NCBI RefSeq assembly: GCF_003732545.1
Contig: NZ_AYKF01000088.1
Location: 1-64,000 of the forward strand
Length of the DNA stretch: 64,000 nucleotides
Direction: 5' to 3'
Source of the DNA: Salinisphaera orenii subsp. halophila YIM 95161
GTDB taxonomy: Bacteria; Pseudomonadota; Gammaproteobacteria; Nevskiales; Salinisphaeraceae
Shown here: piece after piece, positions 51,561 to 60,449 of the stretch
Layout of the letters: the number at the start of each line of letters is the position of its first letter
How positions within the stretch are numbered: the first letter of the stretch is position 1
Notes under the pieces: generated by a model
What the model was told of the DNA's origin: nothing
What the model saw: only the letters and a program-made list of their open reading frames with translations
The model's database searches: none
Program-made: the position numbers and the translations under genes

Positions 51561-52487
51561 ATGTCCGTCATGAACCGTGTCTTCTGGATCGTGCTAATCG
51601 TGGCGGGCCTGATCGCGCCACATTTCGTCTACCCCGTGTTCGCGATGAAGCTGCTCTGCTTCGCCCTGTTCGCCTGTGCCTTCAACCTGCTGCTGGGCTA
51701 TGCCGGGCTGCTGTCGTTCGGGCATGCGGCGTTTTTCGGCGGTGCGGCCTACATCACCGGCCATGCGGTCAAGGTCTGGGGCCTGAGCCCCCTGCCGGGC
51801 ATCCTGGTCGGCACCCTTTTCGCGATGGTGCTGGGGGCGATCTTCGGCAGCCTGGCGATCCGCCGCCAGGGCATCTATTTCGCGATGATCACGCTGGCGC
51901 TGGCCCAGATCATCTTCTTCCTCGCCCTCAAGCTGCCGTTCACCGGCGGCGAGAACGGGCTGCAGGGCGTGCCCCGCGGCACCCTGCTGGGCGTGGTCGA
52001 TCTGAGCGATCCGATCGCGATGTACTACGTCGTGTTCGCGATCTTCATGATCGGCTTTCTCATCATCTACCGCACGGTGCACTCGCCGTTCGGCCAGATT
52101 CTCACCGCCATCCGCGAGAACGAACCCCGGGCCCGGTCGCTGGGCTACGACGTCGAGCGCTTCAAGCTGATCGCGTTCACGATCTCGGCCGCGCTCGCCG
52201 GCACCGCCGGCGCGACCAAGGCGCTGGTGTTCCAGTTCGCATCGCTCACGGACGTGCACTGGCAGATGTCCGGCGAGGTCGTGCTGATGACGCTGCTCGG
52301 CGGCATGGGCACGCTGTTCGGCCCCGTCGCCGGTGCGGTGACGATCGTGACGCTGCAGAACGAGCTCGCCGGCTTCGGATCCTGGGTTCAGGTCGCCATT
52401 GGCTCGATCTTCGTGGTCTGCGTGCTGCTGTTCCGCCGCGGTTTCGTGGGCGAGCTGGCGCGCCGTCTCGGCGCGAAATCGGCCTAG
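51561..52487 (+). CDS. livM: Branched-chain amino-acid ABC transporter permease LivM
   Basis: The 308-residue permease matches LivM, with the family motifs LLGYAGLLSFGHAAFFGGAA, IRENEPRARSLGYDVERFKL and VVLMTLLGGMGTLFGPVAGA. It forms the membrane channel with LivH. The five genes livG, livF, binding protein, livH and livM run without interruption from 47928 to 52487. No clear terminator follows on the plus strand. Confidence 0.92.
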   Translation: MSVMNRVFWIVLIVAGLIAPHFVYPVFAMKLLCFALFACAFNLLLGYAGLLSFGHAAFFGGAAYITGHAVKVWGLSPLPGILVGTLFAMVLGAIFGSLAIRRQGIYFAMITLALAQIIFFLALKLPFTGGENGLQGVPRGTLLGVVDLSDPIAMYYVVFAIFMIGFLIIYRTVHSPFGQILTAIRENEPRARSLGYDVERFKLIAFTISAALAGTAGATKALVFQFASLTDVHWQMSGEVVLMTLLGGMGTLFGPVAGAVTIVTLQNELAGFGSWVQVAIGSIFVVCVLLFRRGFVGELARRLGAKSA

Positions 52488-52948
52488 GCGCCGTCGAGCG
52501 CATCAACCGTCGCCCGCGCGGATTAACAGCGGGCGGCAGGCAGTCGCCGAGCCGGCGTTGAATGGCGCAGGCATGGCGCTGCCCAGCGGTGCGTACGCGT
52601 CATGGCGGGTTGCAGCCACGCCTTGAGCTGGGCAAAGCCGTAACACCGGGCCCGCCCCGACGCGGCTCACTGAAACGCCCGCCGCCGTGCACCGCGCCGC
52701 CCGCGGGCCGGCCGTTATCCCGCGACGTCACCCCCCGCGTTCGTTCCGGCATCCGCGTCGCCGCGCGCCGCATCGGCGCGACAGCGTCCGTGCCGTATCG
52801 GGGGCGTCGATTCCTGGGCTGGAGCCGCGGGCGCCCTCGACAGGGGCGCGACGCCGCCTGTCCGCGGCATTGGAACGGGAGCGCTGCGACAGCCGCTCGG
52901 CCACGGGGCTGGCGGCGCGCCGAGCCCGCGTCGCGCCCGAAGCGGCCG
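52488..52948. other. Gene-free, very GC-rich stretch between convergent operons
   Basis: About 460 nt between the livM stop and the terminator of the convergent valine operon. Open frames on both strands are Arg/Pro/Ala-rich and unlike proteins. I see no conserved gene or repeat. Confidence 0.4.
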
Positions 52949-52984
52949 AAAAAAAGAGCCGCCCCGAAACCCCGACGGGGCGGC
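52949..52984 (-). terminator. Intrinsic terminator of the valine catabolic operon
   Basis: A perfect 9-bp GC stem (52976-52984 with 52958-52966) with a 9-nt loop is followed on the minus strand by seven T (52955-52949). It lies 62 nt after the stop of the last gene of the operon. Confidence 0.9.
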
Positions 52985-53046
52985 CAATCCGCCGCACAAC
53001 AACGATTCAGTGCCGGGCTTCCGGCGGGCGCCGCCCCGCCGTCGGC

Positions 53047-54729
53047 TCAGGCCCGGAGTTCGGGAAAATCGCTCTCCGCGTACCCGTGCTCGCCGTGGTT
53101 GCGCTCAGCGGCGTGCGCGCGCAGCTCGACCCGGCGAATCTTGCCGGAAATGGTCTTGGGCAGTTCCGCGAACTCGAGCTCACGGATGCGCTGATAGGGC
53201 GCCATCCGCTCCCGGGAGAAGGCGAACAGCGCCTTCGCCGCCTCGCTGCCGGGTTCGTGGCCGCGGCGCAGGACGATGTAGGCCTTGGGCACCGACAGCT
53301 TCATCTCGTCCGGCGCCGGCACCACCGCGGCCTCGGCCACGGATTCGTGTTCGATGAGGATGGACTCCAGCTCGAACGGGCTGATGCGGTAGTCCGAACT
53401 CTTGAACACGTCGTCCGCGCGGCCGACGTACCAGTAGTAGCCGTCGGCATCGCGACGGGCGACGTCGCCGGTGCGGTAGTAGCCGTCGTGCAGGGCCTTG
53501 GCCATGCGTTCCGGGTCGTCGCGGTATTCCTGCATCAGCCCGAGCGGCCGGGTGTGGCGGACGTCGATCGCGATCTCGCCCTCGTCGTGCTCCTGATCGA
53601 AGGGATCGAGCAGCGCGATGCGATAGCCCGGCAGGGGCCGCCCCATGGAGCCCGGCTTCATCTCCTGGCCGGGCGAGTTGCCGATCTGGGCCGTGGTCTC
53701 GGTCTGGCCGTAGCCGTCGCGGATCGACAGCCCCCAGAGCCTGCCCACGCGGTCGATGACTTCCGGATTGAGCGGCTCGCCCGCGCCGACCAGGCTTTTC
53801 AGGCTCACGTCGTAGGCGGACAGGTCCTCCTGGATGAGCAACCGCCAGACGGTGGGCGGGGCGCACAGGCTGGTCACGCCCTTGTCGGCGATCACCTGCA
53901 GGGCCTCGGGCGCGGAAAAGCGGGGTGTGCGATAGACGAACACCGTGCAGCCGGCGTCCCAGGGCGCGAACAGGTTGGACCAGGCGTGCTTGGCCCAGCC
54001 GGGCGAACTGATGTTGAAGTGGATGTCGTCCGGCTGCAGGCCGAGCCAGTACATCGTCGACAGCGAACCCACGGGGTAACTCTGGTGGGTGTGCAGCACG
54101 AGCTTGGGCTGCGACGTGGTGCCCGAGGTGAAATAGAGCAGCAGCGGATCGGTCGCGCGGGTGACGCCTTCGGGCGTGAACCCGGTGTCTTCGGCATAGG
54201 CTTGCTCGAAGGCGGCCCATTCACCGACGGGCGCGCCGACGACGATCCGCGTCAGGCCGTCGGCCACCCCCTCGAACTTGGCCACGTGGGCCTCGGCGGC
54301 CACCACGTGCGTGACCCCGCCGCGGCCGAGCCGATCGCCCAGGTCCTTCTGCGAGAGCAGCGTGGTCGCCGGAATGACCACGGCACCGAGCTTGATCGTG
54401 GCCAGCATCGTCTCCCAAAGCTCGACGACGTTGTCGAGCATCAGCAGGATCGTGTCGCCGCGGGAGACGCCCTGGGCGCGCAGGAAGTTGGCGACCTGGT
54501 TGGACCGACGCCGCATGTCCTCGAAGCTGTAGCGCTCCTCGCTGCCATCGGCGTCGACCAGCCAGAGGGCGAGCCGATCGTTGTCGGCGGCGTAGTCGTC
54601 GAACCAGTCCAGCGCCCAGTTGAACGTGTCCAGCTTCGGCCATTCGAAGATCTCGTAGGCCTCGGTATAGTCTTCCCGCCGCTCCAGCAGCTGCTGCCGG
54701 ACGGCCTTGAACGCGTCGACGGATGCCAT
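53047..54729 (-). CDS. Acyl-CoA synthetase (AMP-binding enzyme)
   Basis: The 560-residue cytoplasmic enzyme activates a carboxylic acid to its CoA thioester through an adenylate. It has the P-loop-like YFTSGTTSQPKLVLHTH, the adenylate-binding YGQTETTAQIGN, YYRTGDVARRDADGYYWYVG and the C-terminal catalytic Lys in PKTISGKIRR. Its sequence style is that of medium-chain or acetyl/propionyl-type acyl-CoA ligases. In this operon isobutyrate, propionate or other short acids are probable substrates. It is the last gene of the minus-strand valine cluster, 75 nt behind mmsB, and is followed by a strong terminator. Confidence 0.9.
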   Translation of the reverse strand: MASVDAFKAVRQQLLERREDYTEAYEIFEWPKLDTFNWALDWFDDYAADNDRLALWLVDADGSEERYSFEDMRRRSNQVANFLRAQGVSRGDTILLMLDNVVELWETMLATIKLGAVVIPATTLLSQKDLGDRLGRGGVTHVVAAEAHVAKFEGVADGLTRIVVGAPVGEWAAFEQAYAEDTGFTPEGVTRATDPLLLYFTSGTTSQPKLVLHTHQSYPVGSLSTMYWLGLQPDDIHFNISSPGWAKHAWSNLFAPWDAGCTVFVYRTPRFSAPEALQVIADKGVTSLCAPPTVWRLLIQEDLSAYDVSLKSLVGAGEPLNPEVIDRVGRLWGLSIRDGYGQTETTAQIGNSPGQEMKPGSMGRPLPGYRIALLDPFDQEHDEGEIAIDVRHTRPLGLMQEYRDDPERMAKALHDGYYRTGDVARRDADGYYWYVGRADDVFKSSDYRISPFELESILIEHESVAEAAVVPAPDEMKLSVPKAYIVLRRGHEPGSEAAKALFAFSRERMAPYQRIRELEFAELPKTISGKIRRVELRAHAAERNHGEHGYAESDFPELRA

Positions 54730-54804
54730 CGTGGTGTCCTCCTGCGCGGGACGGCCGCCGGGGCGGCGCCCGCGTTGTTGTTGTGTCGGCGGTGCGAAGC
54801 CGCG

Positions 54805-55704
54805 CTAGGTCGTGCCCTGCCCCTTGAGCAGATTCATGATGCTGGAGAAATCGGCGCCGCCGTTGCCGGCCTGGCTGTGCATGGAATACAGGTTGCGCGC
54901 CATCGAGCCGAGCGGCGTGGACACGCCGTTGGCCACGCTGGAATCCATCGCCAGCCCGAGGTCCTTGAGCATGAGATCGACCCCGAAGCCGGGCTTGTAG
55001 CCGTTCGAGGCGGGGGCGTTGTCCATCACGCCGGGATAGGGGTTGTAGACGTTGAGCGTCCAGTTGCCGCCGGAGGCGTTCTTCATGATCTCGGAGACCA
55101 CGGCCGGGTCCAGGCCGTTGGCCACGGCGAGGTTGAGCGCCTCCGAGGTGCCGGTCATGAGGATGCCCAGCAGCATGTTGTTGCACATCTTGGCGACCTG
55201 GCCGGCGCCGCCGGGCCCGGCGTGGAAATGCGCCTTGCCCATGACCTCGAACAGCGGCGTGGCGCGTTCCACACCCGCCGCCTCGCCGCCCACCATGAAG
55301 GTCAGCCCGCCGGCCTTGGCGCCGTTCACGCCACCCGAGACCGGCGCGTCGAGCATCGCGATGCCGCGCTCGCCGGCGGCTCCGGCCACCCGGCGCGCGG
55401 TCTCGGCGTCGATGGTGCTGCAGTCGATGAGCAGGGTGTCGGCATCGGCCGCCGCCAGCAGATCGCCCTCGCCCAGATAGAGCGACTCCACCTGCGGCCC
55501 GGCCGGGAGCATGGTGATGACGAACTCGGCCTCGGCCGCTGCGGCCGCCGCGCTCTCGGCCACCCGCGCGCCCCGGGCCGCGGCGTCGGCGGTGGCCTGT
55601 TCGGCGAGATCGAACACGGTCAGCGTATAGCCCGCCTCGATCAGATTGGCGGCCATCGGCGCCCCCATGTTGCCCAGGCCGATGAATCCGACGGTGGCGC
55701 TCAT
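54805..55704 (-). CDS. mmsB: 3-hydroxyisobutyrate dehydrogenase
   Basis: The 299-residue NAD-dependent enzyme oxidises 3-hydroxyisobutyrate to methylmalonate semialdehyde in valine degradation. It has the Rossmann start VGFIGLGNMGAPMAANLIEA, the substrate motif DAPVSGGVNGAKAGGLTFMV and the catalytic Lys in GAGQVAKMCNNMLLG. The length is normal. It is placed between the hydrolase that makes its substrate and the acyl-CoA synthetase, with mmsA at the head of the cluster. Confidence 0.93.
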   Translation of the reverse strand: MSATVGFIGLGNMGAPMAANLIEAGYTLTVFDLAEQATADAAARGARVAESAAAAAAEAEFVITMLPAGPQVESLYLGEGDLLAAADADTLLIDCSTIDAETARRVAGAAGERGIAMLDAPVSGGVNGAKAGGLTFMVGGEAAGVERATPLFEVMGKAHFHAGPGGAGQVAKMCNNMLLGILMTGTSEALNLAVANGLDPAVVSEIMKNASGGNWTLNVYNPYPGVMDNAPASNGYKPGFGVDLMLKDLGLAMDSSVANGVSTPLGSMARNLYSMHSQAGNGGADFSSIMNLLKGQGTT

Positions 55705-55734
55705 GGCAGTCTCCTCTCGCAGTGTATTGGTGGT

Positions 55735-56889
55735 TCAGCCCGGCCCGTCGGCCGACAGATCGGCCAGCGGGTGCGGGCCGCCATAGTCGTCGGGCAGCCG
55801 GAAGTGTGCGTCCACGTCGGCTTCGCGAACGTCCGCCAGCCGCGCCGGCGACCAGGCCGGCTGCTTGTCCTTGTCCACGAGCAGCGCACGGATGCCCTCG
55901 GCCAGATCCGGCCGCCGGCCACAGGCCACGGCCATGGCGTAGTCGCGCTGCAGTACGGTCTCGATGGCGGCGCGCGGATCGCCGGCGAGCTGGCGATGCA
56001 CCACCGCCAGCGAGGTCGGCGAGGCGCCGGCGATCGCCCGGACACCGTGCTCGAAGAAGGCGTCCTGATTGGCGGCGGCCTGCAGGCCCTGGACGAACGC
56101 GGCCGCGTCGGCGGCATCGTCGAGCCCGGCGATGGTGGCCTGGCGCTCGAACAGCGGCGATTCGCGGCGCTCGGTCGCCGCCGTGTCGCCGTCCTCGAAG
56201 CGACGCAGCAGCTGGGCAAGACGGGCGTCGTCGGCGGCGCGTTCGCCGCTCCAGCGCAGCGTCGTCAGGGCCTCGAACACCGCCTCGCGATCGTCGCCGT
56301 CGAGCCGGAAGTCGGCCATGTTCAACCACAGCGCGTCGCCGGCGCGCATGGGCGTGGTCGTCATGCCCAGGAAACGCCCGATGCCGCCCGGCATGCGGCC
56401 CAGGAACCAGCTCGCACCGACGTCCGGGAACAGGCCGATGGTGACCTCGGGCATGGCGATGCGGCTGGCTTCGGTGACCACCCGGTGGCTGGCGCCGGCC
56501 ATCAGGCCGAGGCCGCCGCCCATGACGATGCCATGGCCCCAGCACAGCACCGGCTTGGGGAACCGATGCACGCTGTGATCGAGCCGATACTCCGCCGCGA
56601 AGAAACCCTCCGCGTCGGCGCTGGGCGCCCCGTCGGCCGCCCGCAGCGCGGCGTGAATGCCGATGACGTCGCCGCCGGCGCAGAAGGCCTTCTCGCCGGC
56701 ACCGTGCAGCACCACCGCGGCGACATCGTCGCGGCGGGCCCATTCGGCCAGCTTGGGCTGCAGGATCGCGATCATCGCCTGCGACAGGGAGTTCAGCGCC
56801 CGCTCGGCGTTGAGACAGGCGAAGGCCACCGTGTGGCCGTCGCCGGCGGGGCGCTCTTCGATGAGCACGGGTGCGTCGGTCGTCGTCAT
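55735..56889 (-). CDS. 3-hydroxyisobutyryl-CoA hydrolase (crotonase family)
   Basis: The 384-residue protein is longer than ordinary crotonases and matches the 3-hydroxyisobutyryl-CoA hydrolase group: LNSLSQAMIAILQPKL, KAFCAGGDVIGIHAA, MGGGLGLMAGASHRVVTE, and MPEVTIGLFPDVGASWFLGR. It releases free 3-hydroxyisobutyrate so that the dehydrogenase next to it can act. The start ATG 56889 overlaps the stop of the upstream enoyl-CoA hydratase gene (ATGA). The open frame continues far upstream but only as a shadow of that gene. Confidence 0.92.
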   Translation of the reverse strand: MTTTDAPVLIEERPAGDGHTVAFACLNAERALNSLSQAMIAILQPKLAEWARRDDVAAVVLHGAGEKAFCAGGDVIGIHAALRAADGAPSADAEGFFAAEYRLDHSVHRFPKPVLCWGHGIVMGGGLGLMAGASHRVVTEASRIAMPEVTIGLFPDVGASWFLGRMPGGIGRFLGMTTTPMRAGDALWLNMADFRLDGDDREAVFEALTTLRWSGERAADDARLAQLLRRFEDGDTAATERRESPLFERQATIAGLDDAADAAAFVQGLQAAANQDAFFEHGVRAIAGASPTSLAVVHRQLAGDPRAAIETVLQRDYAMAVACGRRPDLAEGIRALLVDKDKQPAWSPARLADVREADVDAHFRLPDDYGGPHPLADLSADGPG

Positions 56890-57668
56890 GACGGACGCGT
56901 CCAGACCGGATCGCGCTTGTCGAAGAACGCGCTCACGCCCTCGTTCGGATCGTTTGTCTCGAACAGGGCGGCGAAGGCTTCGCTCTCGCGGGCGTGGCCG
57001 GTCTCCAGCGCGCTCAGGCGCGTGCCGTCGATCAACCGCTTGGAGGCGGCCACGGCCCGCGGGCTCTGGCGCGCCGCGCGCTCGGTCAGCGCCATGGCGG
57101 CGTCGAAGGCGCCGCCGCGGGGCACTACCTCCTCGACCAGACGGATGCGCTGGGCGGTCTCGGCGTCGACGTGCTCGCCGCAGAGAATCATGCGCTTGGC
57201 CCAGCCCTCGCCCACCAGCCAGGGCAGCCGCTGGGTGCCGCCGCCGCAGGGCAGCAGGCCGACCCGCGCCTCCGGCAGGCCGAGCTGGGCGTGCTCCTCG
57301 CAGATGCGCACGTCGCAGGCGAGCGCGAATTCCAGCCCGGCGCCCAGGCAATAGCCGTTGATGGCGGCCACGGTCAGGCCGCGGAAACGGGCCACGCGGG
57401 CCACCGCCGCGGCCAGCAGCCGTGCCAGTTCGCGCGCGCCGGCACGATCGGCGTTGCGGAACATTTCCAGGTCGTCGCCGGCCGAAAAGTATTGATCACC
57501 GGCGCCGGTGATCACGATCGCGTCGATCGCACGATCCTGCTCGATACGGGCCAGCCGGCCCTCGAGCCCGGACAGCGCGGTCACGGACAGGGTGTTGGCC
57601 GGCGGATGGTCGAGCGTGAGAATCGCGATCCGGCCGCGCGTCTCGATGGTGGGTTCGCCGTTACTCAT
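56886..57668 (-). CDS. Enoyl-CoA hydratase/isomerase family protein
   Basis: The 260-residue crotonase-fold enzyme would hydrate methacrylyl-CoA in the valine pathway. Visible motifs are LDHPPANTLSVTAL, the oxyanion-hole segment YFSAGDDLEMF, INGYCLGAGLEFALACDVRI and GLPEARVGLLPCGGGTQRLP. It starts at ATG 57668, overlapping the stop of the acyl-CoA dehydrogenase gene by 4 nt, and its own stop overlaps the next start, so the three are translationally coupled. Confidence 0.9.
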   Translation of the reverse strand: MSNGEPTIETRGRIAILTLDHPPANTLSVTALSGLEGRLARIEQDRAIDAIVITGAGDQYFSAGDDLEMFRNADRAGARELARLLAAAVARVARFRGLTVAAINGYCLGAGLEFALACDVRICEEHAQLGLPEARVGLLPCGGGTQRLPWLVGEGWAKRMILCGEHVDAETAQRIRLVEEVVPRGGAFDAAMALTERAARQSPRAVAASKRLIDGTRLSALETGHARESEAFAALFETNDPNEGVSAFFDKRDPVWTRPS

Positions 57669-58825
57669 CGAAGTCGGTCTCCGTTGTCGTCCGCCAGTAC
57701 GCGGCGGGCGATGATCAGTCGCATGATTTCGTTGGTCCCCTCGAGAATCTGGTGCACGCGCACGTCGCGCACGTGCCGCTCGAGCGGGTACTCGCGAATA
57801 TAGCCGTAGCCGCCGTGGATCTGCAGCGCGGTGTTGCAGACATCGAAACAGCGGTCCGTGGCCAGGCGCTTGGCCATGGCGCAGAAGGCGGTCGCCTCGG
57901 GGTGGCCTTCGTCGAGCCTGGATGCCGCCAGCCACACCATCTGGCGGGCGGCGATCAGCTCGGTGGCCATGTCGGCGAGCTTGAACTGCAGCGCCTGGAA
58001 ATCCGCGAGCCGGCGGCCGAACTGTTCGCGCTCGCCCAGATAGGCCCGCGCCGCGTCGAGCGCGGCCTGGGCGGTGCCGAGCGAGCAGGCGGCGATGTTG
58101 ATGCGGCCGCCGTCCAGCCCCTTCATGGCGATGGCGAACCCCTCGCCTTCGGCCCCGAGCCGGTTGGCCGCAGGCACGCGCACACCGTCGAAGGTGATCG
58201 TGCGCGTGGCCTGGCTGTTCCAGCCCATCTTGGCTTCCTTGCGGCCGTAGCCGATGCCCTCGGCGTCGGCCGGCACCGCGAACGTACTGATGCCGCCTGC
58301 CCCGGCCTCGCCGGTGCGGGCCATGACCACCAGCAGATCGGTATCGCCCGCGCCGGAGATGAAGCATTTGCTGCCGGTGAGCACGTAGTCGTCGCCGTCG
58401 CGCACCGCCTTGGTCTTCAGGGCGGCCGCGTCGGAACCGGCACCCGGTTCGGTGAGGCAGTAGGAGGCGAGTTTCGTGCCCGCGGCGAGCTCGCCGCACC
58501 ATAGATCGCGCACGTCATCGCCGCCGAAGGTGGCCACCATCCAGGTGGCCATGTTGTGGATGCTGATATAGGCCGCAGTGGAGGTGCAGCCGCCGGCCAG
58601 CGCCTCGAATATGAGGGCGCTGTCGAGCCGGGCCAGCCCGAGCCCGCCCTGGTCCTCCGGCGTGTAGAGGCCGCAGAAACCGAGCTCGCCGGCCCGGGCG
58701 ATGACCTCGCGAGGGAAGATCGCCTCCGCATCCCAGCGCGCCGCCTCGGGGGCGAGCGCCTCGCGGGCGAAATCCTGCGCGGCCTCCTGCAGTGCGCGCT
58801 GGGTCTCGTCCAGGTCGAAGTTCAT
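57665..58825 (-). CDS. Acyl-CoA dehydrogenase, probable isobutyryl-CoA dehydrogenase
   Basis: The 386-residue flavoenzyme has the full acyl-CoA dehydrogenase layout: an N-terminal helical domain, the FAD-binding LTEPGAGSDAAALKTKA and KCFISGAGDTDLLVVMARTG, and a C-terminal helical domain with QIHGGYGYIREYPLERHVRD. The probable catalytic Glu is in ILEGTNEIMR. By context it oxidises isobutyryl-CoA (or 2-methylbutyryl-CoA) to the enoyl-CoA hydrated by its neighbour. Electrons would pass to ETF. It follows mmsA by 22 nt and overlaps the hydratase gene by 4 nt. Confidence 0.92.
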   Translation of the reverse strand: MNFDLDETQRALQEAAQDFAREALAPEAARWDAEAIFPREVIARAGELGFCGLYTPEDQGGLGLARLDSALIFEALAGGCTSTAAYISIHNMATWMVATFGGDDVRDLWCGELAAGTKLASYCLTEPGAGSDAAALKTKAVRDGDDYVLTGSKCFISGAGDTDLLVVMARTGEAGAGGISTFAVPADAEGIGYGRKEAKMGWNSQATRTITFDGVRVPAANRLGAEGEGFAIAMKGLDGGRINIAACSLGTAQAALDAARAYLGEREQFGRRLADFQALQFKLADMATELIAARQMVWLAASRLDEGHPEATAFCAMAKRLATDRCFDVCNTALQIHGGYGYIREYPLERHVRDVRVHQILEGTNEIMRLIIARRVLADDNGDRLR

Positions 58826-58847
58826 CGTGGACCGCCGCCGACGTCCG

Positions 58848-60374
58848 TCATTTCATGTTGATCGTCATGTTCGGGCCGTCCGGCACGTCGGTCTCCGGCC
58901 AGCGCGAGAGCACCGTCTTGGTCTCGGTGTAGAAACGCACCGCCTGCTTGCCGTAGGCGTGCAGATCGCCGAAGAAGGAATGCTTGGACCCCGTGAACGA
59001 GAAGAACGGCGCCGGCACCGGGATCGGCACGTTGATGCCGACCTGCCCGACCTCGGTCTCGTGCTGATACTTGCGGGCCGCGGCGCCCGAGCGCGTGAAG
59101 ATGGAGGTGCCGTTGCCGTAGGGGTTGGCGTTGACCAGCTCGATCGCTTCCTCGAGCGTGTCGACGTGGATCACGCACAGCGCCGGTCCGAAGATCTCCT
59201 CCTGATAGACGCGCATCCCGGTGGTGACGTTGTCGAACAGCGTCGGCCCGACCCAGTTGCCGTCGGGATAACCCTCGACCACGCAGTCGGCGCCGTCCAG
59301 ACGCACGTCGGCGCCCTCGACGGCCGCGCCGCGGATGATCTCGCGCACGCGATCACGCGCCTTGCGGTTGATCAGCGGCCCGTAGGCGGCGCCGTCGTCC
59401 CCGGGCGCGCCCGGGCGGATGTCGGCCAGCGCGGCCTCGATGTCGTCGACCCAGTCGCGGGTGGCCTCGCCCACGAGCACGGCCACCGAGATCGCCATGC
59501 AGCGCTGCCCCGCCGCACCGCAGGACGAGCCCACGAGCGCGGAGACGACCTGCGCCTTGTCGGCGTCCGGCATGACGATCATGTGGTTCTTGGCGCCGGC
59601 CATCGCCTGGACGCGCTTGAGGTTGTCGGTGCCGCGGCGATAGACGTGCTCGGCCACCGGCACCGAGCCGACGAAGGACACCGCCCGGACGTCCGGATGA
59701 TCGAGCAGGAAATCCACCTGGCGCTTGTCGCCGTGCAGCACCTGCAGCAGGCCCTTCGGAAAGCCGGCTTGCGCGAACAGCTCGGTGAGCATGGTGGGCG
59801 TGAGCGGGTCCTGCTCGGAGGGCTTGAGAATGAAGGCGTTGCCGCAGGCCACCGCCAGCGGATACATCCACAGCGGAATCATCGCCGGGAAGTTGAACGG
59901 GGTGATGCCGGCACAGACGCCGATCGGGTGAACGTAGCTGTGAGTGTCGATGTTGCGGGCCACGTTCTCGGTGGTCTCGCCCATCATGTGGGTGGTCATG
60001 CCGCAGCCGTGCTCGACCACCTCGATGCCGCGCCAGACGTCGCCCATGGCGTCGGCGAAGGTCTTGCCGGTCTCCTCCGAGAGCACCGCAGCGATGGCTT
60101 GCTGGTGTTCCTTGAGCAGCGCCTGGTAGCGGAACAGATAGCGCACGCGCTCGATCGTGGGCACGTCGCGCCATTCGCGGAACGCGGCCCGGGCCGACGC
60201 CACCGCCCGCGTCATCTCGTCGTCGGTGGCCACCGGCACCTGCGCGATCACGTCCTGCGTCGCGGGGTTGGTCAGCTCGATCCAGTCCGAGGTCTGGCTG
60301 TCGACGAATTCACCGTCGATGAAAAGCGGCACCGTGCCCGCGCTGCGGATACGGTCGATCTGGCTGTCACTCAT
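58848..60374 (-). CDS. mmsA: CoA-acylating methylmalonate-semialdehyde dehydrogenase
   Basis: The 508-residue enzyme converts methylmalonate semialdehyde to propionyl-CoA, the last step of valine breakdown. It matches the MmsA subfamily of aldehyde dehydrogenases: [36 protein letters not shown], the catalytic Cys in [14 protein letters not shown], and the family ending [21 protein letters not shown] start at MSDSQIDRI (60374). It leads the dehydrogenase-hydratase-hydrolase genes and follows the second binding-protein gene by 75 nt. Confidence 0.94.
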   Translation of the reverse strand: MSDSQIDRIRSAGTVPLFIDGEFVDSQTSDWIELTNPATQDVIAQVPVATDDEMTRAVASARAAFREWRDVPTIERVRYLFRYQALLKEHQQAIAAVLSEETGKTFADAMGDVWRGIEVVEHGCGMTTHMMGETTENVARNIDTHSYVHPIGVCAGITPFNFPAMIPLWMYPLAVACGNAFILKPSEQDPLTPTMLTELFAQAGFPKGLLQVLHGDKRQVDFLLDHPDVRAVSFVGSVPVAEHVYRRGTDNLKRVQAMAGAKNHMIVMPDADKAQVVSALVGSSCGAAGQRCMAISVAVLVGEATRDWVDDIEAALADIRPGAPGDDGAAYGPLINRKARDRVREIIRGAAVEGADVRLDGADCVVEGYPDGNWVGPTLFDNVTTGMRVYQEEIFGPALCVIHVDTLEEAIELVNANPYGNGTSIFTRSGAAARKYQHETEVGQVGINVPIPVPAPFFSFTGSKHSFFGDLHAYGKQAVRFYTETKTVLSRWPETDVPDGPNMTINMK

Positions 60375-60449
60375 GAAGACTCGCTCGTTGTTGCAATCAA
60401 AGGCCTGCCCGCCGACACGCAGGCCGGCGGGCATCGGGCGGCGGCCGCG

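Noticed and set aside
52687-57354. Very long open frame on the plus strand across the valine operon
   Set aside because: It is antisense to several well-supported coupled genes, has a His/Arg/Gly/Ala-rich composition without domains, and arises because G/C third positions on one strand avoid stops on the other.
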